Source: JBKBIP01 sp046297495 (GTDB lineage: Bacteria; Planctomycetota; Planctomycetia; Gemmatales; Gemmataceae). From it: a stretch of 64,000 nucleotides of DNA. A program made the position numbers and the translations under genes. Below the pieces are notes generated by a model. The model worked only from the letters and a program-made list of their open reading frames with translations, had not been told where the DNA came from and did no database searches. The first letter of the stretch is position 1; every line of letters starts with the position of its first letter. The stretch spans positions 22,872 through 86,871 of the forward strand of contig JBKBIP010000025.1 in NCBI GenBank assembly GCA_046297495.1. Reading direction: 5' to 3'. This document shows positions 1 through 7,807 of this stretch, piece by piece.

Positions 1-1626
1 CTGCGCGAATTCGGCAAGTTCGAGAATGTGCCCACCACGGCCGTCTTTAGCCGGGATTACGCCCAGGTCGGGGCGGCGGTTGGCAAGGTCGTCACTATCT
101 GGAACGCCGCCGACGGCAAGGAAATCAAGACCCTGACCCATCCCGAAGCGGTCCACTCTTTGTCCTTCAATACGGATAAGTCGCGCGTCGCCACCGGATC
201 AGCGGACAAGCTGGCCCGGGTCTGGGACGTGGCCCAGGGCTTGCCGCTGGAATGGCACAGCCACGCCGGGCCGGTCGTGGGGGTCTTCTACCACCCCAAC
301 AACACCAATCTCGTCAGCGCCGGCGATAAGGCGGCGACGGTGAACACGGTCTATGCCCAGCGTGTCATCCCCGCCTCGGAGATGCCGTTGAAGGCCCTGG
401 CTTTGGCTCCCAATAACACCCATGTGCTGACCGGAGGCGTCGATAAAGCCGTCAAGCTGTGGAACGTCGGCAATGCCGCCAATGAGCGAACCTTCACCGG
501 CGCCGAGGGGGACGTCAACGCCATCGCCGTGTCGCGGAATGGCGTGCTCGTGGCGGTGGGTTCCGCCGATAACACGGTGCGCATCTTCAACTTCGCCGAC
601 GCCAAGCAGCTAGGCCAGCTCAAAACGCCGAGCCACACGCGCGCTCTGGTCTTCAACGGCACCAACACCGCCTTGGCGGCGGCCTGCGAGGACAACACAA
701 TCCTGAGTTGGAACGTGGTGTACACGGCAGGACAGCCTCTGCCGCCCACCTTTGGCAAACCGTTGCAGACCTTCCCGCACGCGGCGCCGGTCACGGCAGT
801 CGTGTTTGCCGCCGACAATCAAACTATCCATTCCAGCAGCCAGGACAAGACTCTCAAGACCTGGAAGCTGGCTCAGGACAATCCGATTCGCAACTTCGCC
901 CATCCCAACTTCGTCGATTGCGTGGCCTTCAGCCCCGATGGCACTCGTTTAGCCACGGGATGTCATGACGGCCAACTGCGCATCTTTGACCTGGTCAAGG
1001 CACAGCAATTGCGCGCCATCACGGCCCACACGCAGCCGCAGCCAGCGGCCATTTACAGCGTGGCCTGGAGTCCCGACGGTAAATTCCTTGCCTCGTCCAG
1101 CTACGATCAATCCGTCAAGGTCTGGGACGCCAACTCGGGCGCTCTGGTCCGCGAGATGAAATCGTACAAGGAGAAGGAGTTTGAAAAAGGACATCGCGAT
1201 GGCGTCTTTGCCGTGACCTTCAGCCCTAATGGTCAGCAAGTCGTCACCGGCAGCAGCGACGGTAGCATCAAGATGTGGAACGTGAGCGATGGCAACGTCG
1301 TCCGCGAGTTCGTCAACCCCAATCTGAATCAGGACCCGCAAACCACAAACTGGCAACGGGCCCATCCCGGTTGGATTTACAGCTTGCGCTACACGCCGGA
1401 CGGCAAATACATCGTCAGCGCCGGCAACGCGCCGCGCAACCAGGGCTATCTGGCTGTGTGGAATCCCGCTGATGGCAAGATGCTGTACGGGGCCGAATTG
1501 CCGTTGGGGGGGTTCAAATCGGTCGCCGTCTCGCCGGATGGCAAACTCGTCGGCCTCGCCTGTGGTCCGCAAGGGCGCAATTTTCAGGAGGTGAACAGTT
1601 ACATTCTGAAGATGCCGGTGCAATAG
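1..1626 (+). CDS. WD40-repeat protein, 5' end outside window
   Basis: The reading frame is open from base 1 (L-R-E-F-G-K-F-E-N) to the TAA-type stop at 1624-1626, so the gene begins upstream and the GTG at 28 is probably internal. At least ten WD40-like blades are visible, recognised by repeated SPDG/SxDxTxxxW patterns such as VAFSPDGTRLATG, SVAWSPDGKFLASSS followed by DQSVKVWD, and DGSIKMWN. The protein should fold into one or two beta-propellers and act as a protein-interaction scaffold. In planctomycetes such propellers are often fused behind a cytochrome-like (PSCyt1) or kinase domain; that N-terminal part, if present, is not in the window. It converges on the NHL protein gene with an inverted repeat between them. 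Confidence 0.85.
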   Translation: MREFGKFENVPTTAVFSRDYAQVGAAVGKVVTIWNAADGKEIKTLTHPEAVHSLSFNTDKSRVATGSADKLARVWDVAQGLPLEWHSHAGPVVGVFYHPNNTNLVSAGDKAATVNTVYAQRVIPASEMPLKALALAPNNTHVLTGGVDKAVKLWNVGNAANERTFTGAEGDVNAIAVSRNGVLVAVGSADNTVRIFNFADAKQLGQLKTPSHTRALVFNGTNTALAAACEDNTILSWNVVYTAGQPLPPTFGKPLQTFPHAAPVTAVVFAADNQTIHSSSQDKTLKTWKLAQDNPIRNFAHPNFVDCVAFSPDGTRLATGCHDGQLRIFDLVKAQQLRAITAHTQPQPAAIYSVAWSPDGKFLASSSYDQSVKVWDANSGALVREMKSYKEKEFEKGHRDGVFAVTFSPNGQQVVTGSSDGSIKMWNVSDGNVVREFVNPNLNQDPQTTNWQRAHPGWIYSLRYTPDGKYIVSAGNAPRNQGYLAVWNPADGKMLYGAELPLGGFKSVAVSPDGKLVGLACGPQGRNFQEVNSYILKMPVQ

Positions 1627-1632
1627 CTGCGT

Positions 1633-1724
1633 GTGACAAGTGACAAGTGATAAGAATTATGTGATTTACTCGCCGTTGGCTCATTTGCTAAACGGCGGTT
1701 TTCTGATTTCTTGTCACTTGTCAC
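1633..1724. terminator. 15-bp inverted repeat between convergent genes
   Basis: GTGACAAGTGACAAG at 1633-1647 is matched exactly by its reverse complement at 1710-1724, and a second 7-bp inverted pair (CGCCGTT / AACGGCG) lies inside it. The element fills the gap between two convergent stop codons, so a bidirectional transcription end is plausible. There is no clear T-run after the stem. A related TCACTGGTCACTTATCAC string occurs just before the start codon at 6309. Confidence 0.4.
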
Positions 1725-1738
1725 TCGTAATTTCTCCC

Positions 1739-2875
1739 TCATGGTCGCACGCGGCGGACGCGGTGATTGTTGCTGTCGGCGATGTAGAGGACGCCGTTGG
1801 CGTCGATGACGCAGCCATGCGGCCGGTCAAGGCCGGCTTCGAGGGCGGGGCCGCCATCGCCGCCTCCCCCTTTGCGGCCGCCAGCCACGGTGGTGACGAT
1901 ATAGGTTTTCGCGTCGATCTTGCGGATGGCGTGATTCTCGGTATCGACCACGTAAATGTTGCCGGCGCGGTCGCAACGAATGGCCTTGGGGCCGTTGAAG
2001 GTCGCTTCCCGTCCGTTGCCGCCGTCGCCGCTGTAGCCTTTCATGCCGGTGCCGGCGATGGTGGTGATAATCCCTTGACTATCTACCTTGCGGATGGCGT
2101 TCCCTTCGCGCTCGCAGATGTAGGTGTTCCCTTGACCATCGACGCACACGGCGCGAGCGCCAATGATGACGGCCTTAGTGGCTGGCCCGCCGTCACCGAT
2201 CCGCTCGCGGCTGGGCCTTTGGGCTGGCCGACCTGTGCCGGCGAAGGTGGAAATGGTGCCGGTCTTCAGGTCCAGCCGGCGGATGCGCCAGTCGGCCACG
2301 TCGGCGATGAGCAGCCCCCCCTTGCCATCGAGGCAGCAATCATTCGGCTCGCGCAGTCCCGCTTGGGTCGCCGGTCCGCCGTCGCCGCCATATTCCTTCT
2401 TGCCGCTCCCCGCGACCGTGTGAATAATCCCTGTCTTGGCATCGACCTTGCGCACGACGGCATTGAGCCGATCCACGATGTACAGGTCGCCGTTCTCATC
2501 CACGACCACGGCATAGGGTTCATTCATGGTCGCTTGCGTGGCGGGGCCACCGTCGCCATCGTAACCTTTCTGGCCACAGCCGGCCACGGTCGTCACCTGT
2601 CCCGTTTTGGCGTCCACTCGGCGGATACAGTGATTCAGCGCCTCGGCCACGTACAAGTTGCCGTCTCGGTCCACGTCGCAATGAAACGGCTGATTGAGCG
2701 TTGCCTTCGCTGCCGGTCCACCGTCGCCGGTGTATCCCTTTTGTCCGGTGCCTAACGGAGAATCAATGCTCTCCCCGGCGGCCGCGACTACCAGTACCGA
2801 GGCCATGATCGTACTCGATGCGATTTTCACGATGTTCTCTCCAATCAATGTCTTCGTTGTCAGGTTACGTGGCAT
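1739..2875 (-). CDS. secreted NHL-repeat beta-propeller protein
   Basis: The product has about six NHL-type blades, each with a pattern like AGTGxxGYxGDGGPAxxA followed by LNxPxxVxxDxxGNLYVAD and NHxIRRVD. The YSGDGGPA and ADSNNHRVRR signatures are typical of NHL propellers. A hydrophobic stretch near residues 23-34 (ASSTIMASVLVVAAA) looks like a signal peptide. I chose the ATG at 2875; a TTG five codons upstream (2890) is the alternative. NHL propellers usually bind proteins or carbohydrates; no catalytic role is claimed. The terminal blade ends at ADSNNHRVRRVRP, so the protein is propeller only. It is preceded on the same strand by the DUF1499 gene, separated by about 30 bases. Confidence 0.85.
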   Translation of the reverse strand: MPRNLTTKTLIGENIVKIASSTIMASVLVVAAAGESIDSPLGTGQKGYTGDGGPAAKATLNQPFHCDVDRDGNLYVAEALNHCIRRVDAKTGQVTTVAGCGQKGYDGDGGPATQATMNEPYAVVVDENGDLYIVDRLNAVVRKVDAKTGIIHTVAGSGKKEYGGDGGPATQAGLREPNDCCLDGKGGLLIADVADWRIRRLDLKTGTISTFAGTGRPAQRPSRERIGDGGPATKAVIIGARAVCVDGQGNTYICEREGNAIRKVDSQGIITTIAGTGMKGYSGDGGNGREATFNGPKAIRCDRAGNIYVVDTENHAIRKIDAKTYIVTTVAGGRKGGGGDGGPALEAGLDRPHGCVIDANGVLYIADSNNHRVRRVRP

Positions 2876-2908
2876 TCTCGATTCGCGCAAACTAAGAAGA
2901 TCAATCGA

Positions 2909-3268
2909 CTAACCACCCGTTCGCAGAGGCCCCAAAAGTTCCAGCAAATTCCGCCGATTCTGACCAAGATCGCCGACCCCGACCCGACTCTGGCTGCGGG
3001 CGTGGACGCGTGTGCCGCTCGGTGTCGCTTCCAGGCGTATCGTGATGTCATCGACGAAACGAAACAGACGGGTGCGGCGCGTGGCCGTCACGGTGCCGGT
3101 GGCGGGATCGGTGGCTTGGAGTTGCCAAAGCGGTAGCTGGCGGATGAGGGTCGCCACCCGTTCCAGCGCTTCTTGGGATGAAACATTCAGTTCCACGGGG
3201 GCCAAATCCGCATCACCCCCTTCATCAGTGTCGGCCCAATTGCGCAGGAACCAGGAAAGTAGGGGCAT
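2909..3268 (-). CDS. DUF1499-family protein
   Basis: This 119-residue protein carries the DUF1499 core: TATRRTRLFRFVDDITIRLE followed by SGTRVHARSQSRVGVGDLGQNR, where the FVDD and SRxGxxDLGxNR motifs are the family hallmark. No signal peptide or membrane segment is evident. Function of the family is not established. The gene lies on the same strand as the sulfite reductase upstream and the NHL protein downstream; the 228-base spacer upstream suggests its own promoter. Confidence 0.75.
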   Translation of the reverse strand: MPLLSWFLRNWADTDEGGDADLAPVELNVSSQEALERVATLIRQLPLWQLQATDPATGTVTATRRTRLFRFVDDITIRLEATPSGTRVHARSQSRVGVGDLGQNRRNLLELLGPLRTGG

Positions 3269-3496
3269 GGGAAAGTCCTTGTTGGCGCACTCAGCGGGCT
3301 ATCACTTACTGGTGTGAGAACTTGCCAGGAAGAAAACACTTGGTCTCGGATGGAACATAGCAAGTCATTTTCAACGATTTCAAGGGGGGCGAGGTTTTCG
3401 GATAGTTTCTTTGAGACTTTTTGAAACTTATTCCGAGGGAAAACCCGCCGAGCGGTGGGGATAAAACCCGCCGCTCTCCTTCGCCCCTCGTGCTCA

Positions 3497-5785
3497 CTAC
3501 GTCTCCACCGCTCCCTGATAGGCCACCTGGCGGCGCAGCGTGGCGCCGGCGGAGGCGTCCTGGGCGCGCGTGTCTCCTTCGTAGAAGAAGATAACTGTTT
3601 GGGCCACCTGGCCGTCGGGCTGGTAGTCCATGCGATAATCGCGGCGTTCATGCCCGGCGGGACCTGTGTAAAAAATGTCGCTGAGTTTGCGAGCTGCGTG
3701 CAGTCGGTTGGGGTTGACCTGGCCCTGATAGACAGCCTCGCGGCGCAGCGGGTGTTCGGGCCGGGCCTGGGCGGCACGGCGATCTCCCTCATAGAAAAAG
3801 ACCACCGTTTCACGCACGCTGCCGTCGATGTGATAGCGCACGGTGTAATCGGGCAGTTCCTCGCCTGGCGAACCGGCCAAGAATGTTTCGCCGCGTTTAG
3901 TCGGGCCAGCAGCCGGCGTCGCTTCCTTCACAGATAGCCGATTGACAGAAACCGGCGTCGTTTCTAAATGCCCATTGCTGGCGGTGAGCGGCGTGGGGCC
4001 ATTGGCTTCGGGTTTGACTGCCGGCTTCTCCGCCTGTGCCTTGCCATGTCCCGGTTTGCCCGCCGCTTCTGGCAGCAGTGCTTGCAATTTCTCTAGCCCC
4101 AGGCGCTGGCAGTAGTCACCAAATACTTCGCCCGTCTGGCGCTGCTTCTTGAAATCCGCCAGCAACGGCGTCAACAGCGGCACGATTTGGTTGCGTGGCA
4201 CCAAGTCACGCAGCGGAAAATTGAGCTGGTCCCCCAACGCTCGCCCACCGACGTACACCAGGTACTTGTCGCCGCTACGTCCTACCAAGCCGATGTCACT
4301 CTGATAGGGGCGGGCGCAACCGTTGGGGCAGCCGGTCATGCGCACGGTGATGGTTTCACCAGCTAGATCAAGCCGTGCCAGCTCAGCTTCCAATTGGTCG
4401 ATGACCCCCGGCAAAGCGCGTTCCGACTCGGTGATGGCCAGCCCGCAGGTCGGAATGGCCGGGCAAGCCATGCTCAGCTGGCGAATCCGTGACACTTGAT
4501 CGGGCCGCTTGACGCCATGCTCGGTCAGGATGTGGTCGATGTCCGGCTTGGCGCTTTCTTCCAGGCCGCACAGCAACAAATCCTGATTCGGCGTGATACG
4601 CAGACCCGGTTGGAAGCGCGTCAGAATGGCGCGGATGGCGCTCCGTAGCCGGAAGGAGCCTTCATCCTTTACCCGGCCATTCTCGATGCTGAGGCCGTAA
4701 TAGAATTTCCCATCTCCCTGCAAATGCCAGCCGATGTGCGGGTCGAAGCCGGTGACATGTATATCGCGCGGCGCTGTCAGGGTGCCGCCGATGTATTCGC
4801 TGAGCACGTCCCGAAATTTCTCGACCCCCCAATCGTGAACCACATACTTGATGCGGGCGCGCTTACGGTCGGCGCGATTGCCATGATCGCGGAATAGCTT
4901 GACGACCGCCTCGGCGGTGTTGAGCACGGCCTTGGCGGGGATGTAGCAAATTGGCTTGGCCAGGTGCGGGAAGGTGTTGGCGTTGCCGTGCGTCATGCCC
5001 ATGCCACCACCGACCAGCACGTTGTAGCCGACGATCCGACCATGCTCGACGATGGCCAGGAAACCCAAGTCCTGAGCGTAAATATCCACGCTATTGTCTT
5101 CCGGAACAGTCAAGCCGGTCTTGAACTTGCGCGGCAGATACACTTTGCCGTAAATTGGTTCGACTTCCGTTTGCACATCGACCGGCTTGCCGTTGAGCCA
5201 GATTTCGTGATAGGCATTGCTACGCGGCGCCAGGTGAGCGGAGATCAAGGCCGCCGTTTCCTGCAACTCTCGATAGACCGGATCGGCGAGCGGCGCAGGG
5301 GGGGCCATGACATTGCGCTCCACGTCGCCGCACGCCCCTAACGTCGTCAGCAGGCATTGATTGATGCCGGCGATGGTCTCCTTCAAGCCCCCCTTGAGGA
5401 TGCCGTGCAGCTGAATCCCCTGCCGCGTCGTGAAGCGCAGGGTGTTGTTGCCGTACTGGCTGGCCAGGTCATCGACGGCCAAATACTGTGCCGCCGTCAG
5501 CTTACCACCGGGAATCTTGCAGCGGACCATGAACATGTAATACTTGCCGACCCCCTCCTTGCGGCGCTGCTTGCGGGCGTCGCGGTCTTCCTGTTGGTAG
5601 CTGCCGTGAAATTTGATAAGTTGTTTGTCTTGCTCGCTAAAGTGATCCGAATCGGCGGCCAGCTCTTGCAAAATGCCGCCACGCAGAAACAAAGAATTTT
5701 CCTTGATTCCTTCCACGGCGGAACGCTTCGACTCTGGCGCGACGGCGGGGGAACTGGGAGTGGAAGTGGTTGGTGCGGACATCAT
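3497..5785 (-). CDS. cysI: CysI-type assimilatory sulfite reductase with duplicated C-terminal tail
   Basis: The first 550 or so residues match the siroheme/4Fe-4S sulfite (or nitrite) reductase family that reduces sulfite to sulfide with six electrons. Seen: ENSLFLRGGI and LIKFHGSYQQEDRD near the N-terminus, the ferredoxin-like half domain around RFTTRQGIQLHG, and the cluster ligands Cys441, Cys447 (CPAIPTC), Cys486 and Cys490 (CPNGC). The CysI-like FHGxYQQxDRD favours sulfite over nitrite. The protein is 762 residues, about 190 longer than usual: an Ala/Pro-rich linker (about 560-630) leads to two tandem copies of a roughly 60-residue unit (about 632-692 and 701-760), each holding (V/I)FFYEGDxRA and LRRxxxYQG. 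No flavoprotein or ferredoxin partner gene is adjacent. The start has AGGA just upstream; the ATG at 5782 is equally possible. Confidence 0.88.
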   Translation of the reverse strand: MMSAPTTSTPSSPAVAPESKRSAVEGIKENSLFLRGGILQELAADSDHFSEQDKQLIKFHGSYQQEDRDARKQRRKEGVGKYYMFMVRCKIPGGKLTAAQYLAVDDLASQYGNNTLRFTTRQGIQLHGILKGGLKETIAGINQCLLTTLGACGDVERNVMAPPAPLADPVYRELQETAALISAHLAPRSNAYHEIWLNGKPVDVQTEVEPIYGKVYLPRKFKTGLTVPEDNSVDIYAQDLGFLAIVEHGRIVGYNVLVGGGMGMTHGNANTFPHLAKPICYIPAKAVLNTAEAVVKLFRDHGNRADRKRARIKYVVHDWGVEKFRDVLSEYIGGTLTAPRDIHVTGFDPHIGWHLQGDGKFYYGLSIENGRVKDEGSFRLRSAIRAILTRFQPGLRITPNQDLLLCGLEESAKPDIDHILTEHGVKRPDQVSRIRQLSMACPAIPTCGLAITESERALPGVIDQLEAELARLDLAGETITVRMTGCPNGCARPYQSDIGLVGRSGDKYLVYVGGRALGDQLNFPLRDLVPRNQIVPLLTPLLADFKKQRQTGEVFGDYCQRLGLEKLQALLPEAAGKPGHGKAQAEKPAVKPEANGPTPLTASNGHLETTPVSVNRLSVKEATPAAGPTKRGETFLAGSPGEELPDYTVRYHIDGSVRETVVFFYEGDRRAAQARPEHPLRREAVYQGQVNPNRLHAARKLSDIFYTGPAGHERRDYRMDYQPDGQVAQTVIFFYEGDTRAQDASAGATLRRQVAYQGAVET

Positions 5786-5828
5786 GTATTCCTGGGAAAA
5801 ATAACCTATGTGTTTCTCGCAGAGCGAT

Positions 5829-5884
5829 TTCTCAGATTCATGAGTTGGCGCGCGTTCCCGAACGCCAACTCATGAATCTGAGAA
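5829..5884. repeat. perfect 22-bp palindrome, copy 1 of a dispersed family
   Basis: The bases 5829-5850 are exactly complementary to 5863-5884, with a 12-base loop. The arm contains GATTCATGAGTTGGCG, which aligns with GATTCATCATTTCGCG and similar arms at 9309, 16765, 23362 and 37641. It lies 44 bases upstream of the sulfite reductase start, so it would be in the 5' leader or promoter of that gene. Confidence 0.8.
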
Positions 5885-6016
5885 GCTGTTGCGAATTTAG
5901 CGAATTTCAGGAAGAAAATCCAGCGCGATGCTTCCCTCAGCTATTATCGGCATTCTTACCGCAAACTGCCAAGAGGAAATTGATTAGAGAATTGATCATT
6001 TAGATAGTGAACTATG

Positions 6017-6056
6017 GGTTCGGCAAATCCGCATCCCGATTCGCAGATGCCGAACC
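6017..6056. repeat. 9-bp inverted repeat in spacer
   Basis: GGTTCGGCA at 6017-6025 pairs exactly with TGCCGAACC at 6048-6056 across a 22-base loop. It lies in the 520-base spacer between two divergent genes. Role unknown. Confidence 0.5.
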
Positions 6057-6128
6057 AAGTAATCCGCTGGCAAGCGCTGGTCGTGTCGTTGCCACTGTTC
6101 CGGTTGGGTCGTTCACGGTGGCACCGCG

Positions 6129-6266
6129 AAGAGTCCGTCACTCCGCTTGTCCTTGAAGGTCAATCCGTTTACCATCAACAATGCCTCTTTGTCTTTCGAG
6201 TGCGGAGGTTATTTCGATTACCTACTCCGCGCCAAACTCGCGCGCCGCAAACTCGAACAACAGTAA
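6129..6266 (+). pseudogene. possible 3' remnant of an unidentified coding region
   Basis: A stretch without a start codon reads as protein-like sequence ending in ECGGYFDYLLRAKLARRK followed by LEQQ and a TAA stop at 6264-6266. The amino-acid pattern (SLKVNPFTINNASLSFE before it) looks more like real protein than random translation, but I do not recognise the family and the evidence is weak. It could be the tail of a gene whose 5' part has been lost. Confidence 0.2.
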
Positions 6267-6308
6267 CCCGGACGATGAGTTTTTCTTGTCACTGGTCACT
6301 TATCACCA

Positions 6309-7541
6309 ATGACGGATATTCCCTGGGATGTGGTCGTCATCGGCGCCGGAGCGGCGGGGTTGCTGGCGGCAATCCGCGCGGCCGAACGGGGGCGCCGGAC
6401 CTTGTTGCTGGAGAAGAATCGCAAGCCGGGGGTCAAGATTTTGATGTCCGGCGGCACGCGCTGCAACCTCACCCACGCCACCGACAATCGCGGCATCGTC
6501 GAGGCCTTCGGCCCGCCCGGAAAGTTCCTGCATTCCGCGCTAGCTGCCTTGAGCGTGCAGCATACCATTGACTTGTTCGAGGCGGAAGGGGTGGCCACCA
6601 AGGTCGAGCCGACCGGCAAAATTTTTCCCATCAGCAACAAGGCCAGCGACGTGCTCCATGCGCTGCTTCGCCGCTTGCAACGCAGCGGCGCAAGCTTGGC
6701 ACTGGGGGAGCCGTTGCGTGACATACGCCGGACGGAACAGGGCTTGAGTCTCATCACATCGTCGCGCACGCTGCTTGCACGCACCGCCATATTGACAACC
6801 GGAGGCCAATCGTATCCTGGCAGTGGCACGACGGGGGACGGCTACTGCTTCGCTGCCGCTTTGGGACATAACATTGTCGCGACACGTCCGGCGCTGGTGC
6901 CGATCACGTTGAATGTCCCCTGGGTGGCGGAGCTGCGCGGCATCACGTTGCCCGACGTGGCCGTGCGGATTCTGGAAGGTTCCACGGTTTTGGCCAACCG
7001 GCGCGGTTCGCTGTTGTTCGCCCACTTCGGCCTATCGGGGCCGGTGGTGCTTGATGTCAGTCGAGTCGTCAGCGGCCATCCACGCCCGGAGTCGCTGCGG
7101 CTGGAGATGGATTTACTACCGGCAGTCAAGGATGTGGAATTAGACGACTATTTACGCCGCGAAGCATTAACCTCCGGTAAGAAGCAGCTGGTGAACATCT
7201 TGCCCGAGGCGCTGCCGCGCCGCTTTGGGGAAACCCTGTTGACTCTGGCGGGAATGTCCAGCGCGCGCAAGGCGGCGGGGCTGAGCAAAGGGGAACGCGG
7301 TCAGCTGGTGCAGCGGATCAAACATCTTCAAGTACCCCTAACCGGAACGCTCGGCTTCGAGAAAGCCGAAGTCACCGCCGGCGGCGTCGCGTTGGAGGAG
7401 GTCGATTCCCGATCGCTGCGTAGCAAGTTTGTGCCGGAGTTGTTCATCGCCGGTGAAGTGCTGGACCTGGATGGCCCCATTGGTGGTTACAATTTCCAAG
7501 CCGCCTTCAGTACCGGTTGGCTGGCGGGTAGTTCCGTGTAG
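6309..7541 (+). CDS. HI0933/BaiN-like FAD-dependent oxidoreductase
   Basis: The N-terminus has a Rossmann FAD-binding motif VVVIGAGAAGLLAA (residues about 8-21) followed by the family-specific KILMSGGTRCNLTH and GKIFPISNKASDVL motifs. Later come TTGGQSYPGSGTTGDGY and the C-terminal FAD contact GEVLDLDGPIGGYNFQAAFS. This is the HI0933-like (YhiN/BaiN) flavoprotein family, of about 410 residues, which is full length here. Substrate is not known; members have been linked to reduction of unsaturated or redox substrates. It is expressed away from the sulfite reductase and appears monocistronic. Confidence 0.85.
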   Translation: MTDIPWDVVVIGAGAAGLLAAIRAAERGRRTLLLEKNRKPGVKILMSGGTRCNLTHATDNRGIVEAFGPPGKFLHSALAALSVQHTIDLFEAEGVATKVEPTGKIFPISNKASDVLHALLRRLQRSGASLALGEPLRDIRRTEQGLSLITSSRTLLARTAILTTGGQSYPGSGTTGDGYCFAAALGHNIVATRPALVPITLNVPWVAELRGITLPDVAVRILEGSTVLANRRGSLLFAHFGLSGPVVLDVSRVVSGHPRPESLRLEMDLLPAVKDVELDDYLRREALTSGKKQLVNILPEALPRRFGETLLTLAGMSSARKAAGLSKGERGQLVQRIKHLQVPLTGTLGFEKAEVTAGGVALEEVDSRSLRSKFVPELFIAGEVLDLDGPIGGYNFQAAFSTGWLAGSSV

Positions 7542-7681
7542 ATACTTCGCTTGGAAATGATCCACAAACTGGCGAGTGGGTGCCGTAAAGCCCTTCGTGT
7601 GGCGGGTGCCATCGACGGACTTACAGTTCCTACTCCACCGTTCGTCAGTTCGACACCGTGCCGACTTTTCCATATTTTTAA

Positions 7682-7710
7682 TTGACACTGAGCGGTGCTG
7701 ACATTAGCTT
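7682..7710 (+). promoter_or_regulatory. weak sigma-70-like promoter candidate
   Basis: TTGACA at 7682-7687 is followed after 17 bases by TAGCTT at 7705-7710, about 100 bases upstream of the DUF1501 start. The -35 box is consensus but the -10 box is poor, so this is tentative. Confidence 0.25.
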
Positions 7711-7807
7711 TATCAAGAACAAAACAAGCCTTTGTTGCTTTCCTGCCCAACTTGGCCTTCCAAAATGTCATCACCTGGACCTCGGCGGCAAAACGGAGAT
7801 TGGCTAG

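Noticed and set aside
28..30. GTG as the true start of the WD40 protein
   Set aside because: The frame is open to the first base of the window, so the start is more likely upstream.
1640..2755. 371-codon frame opposite the NHL protein gene
   Set aside because: Its repeated Gly/Val/Asp words mirror the NHL repeats on the other strand.
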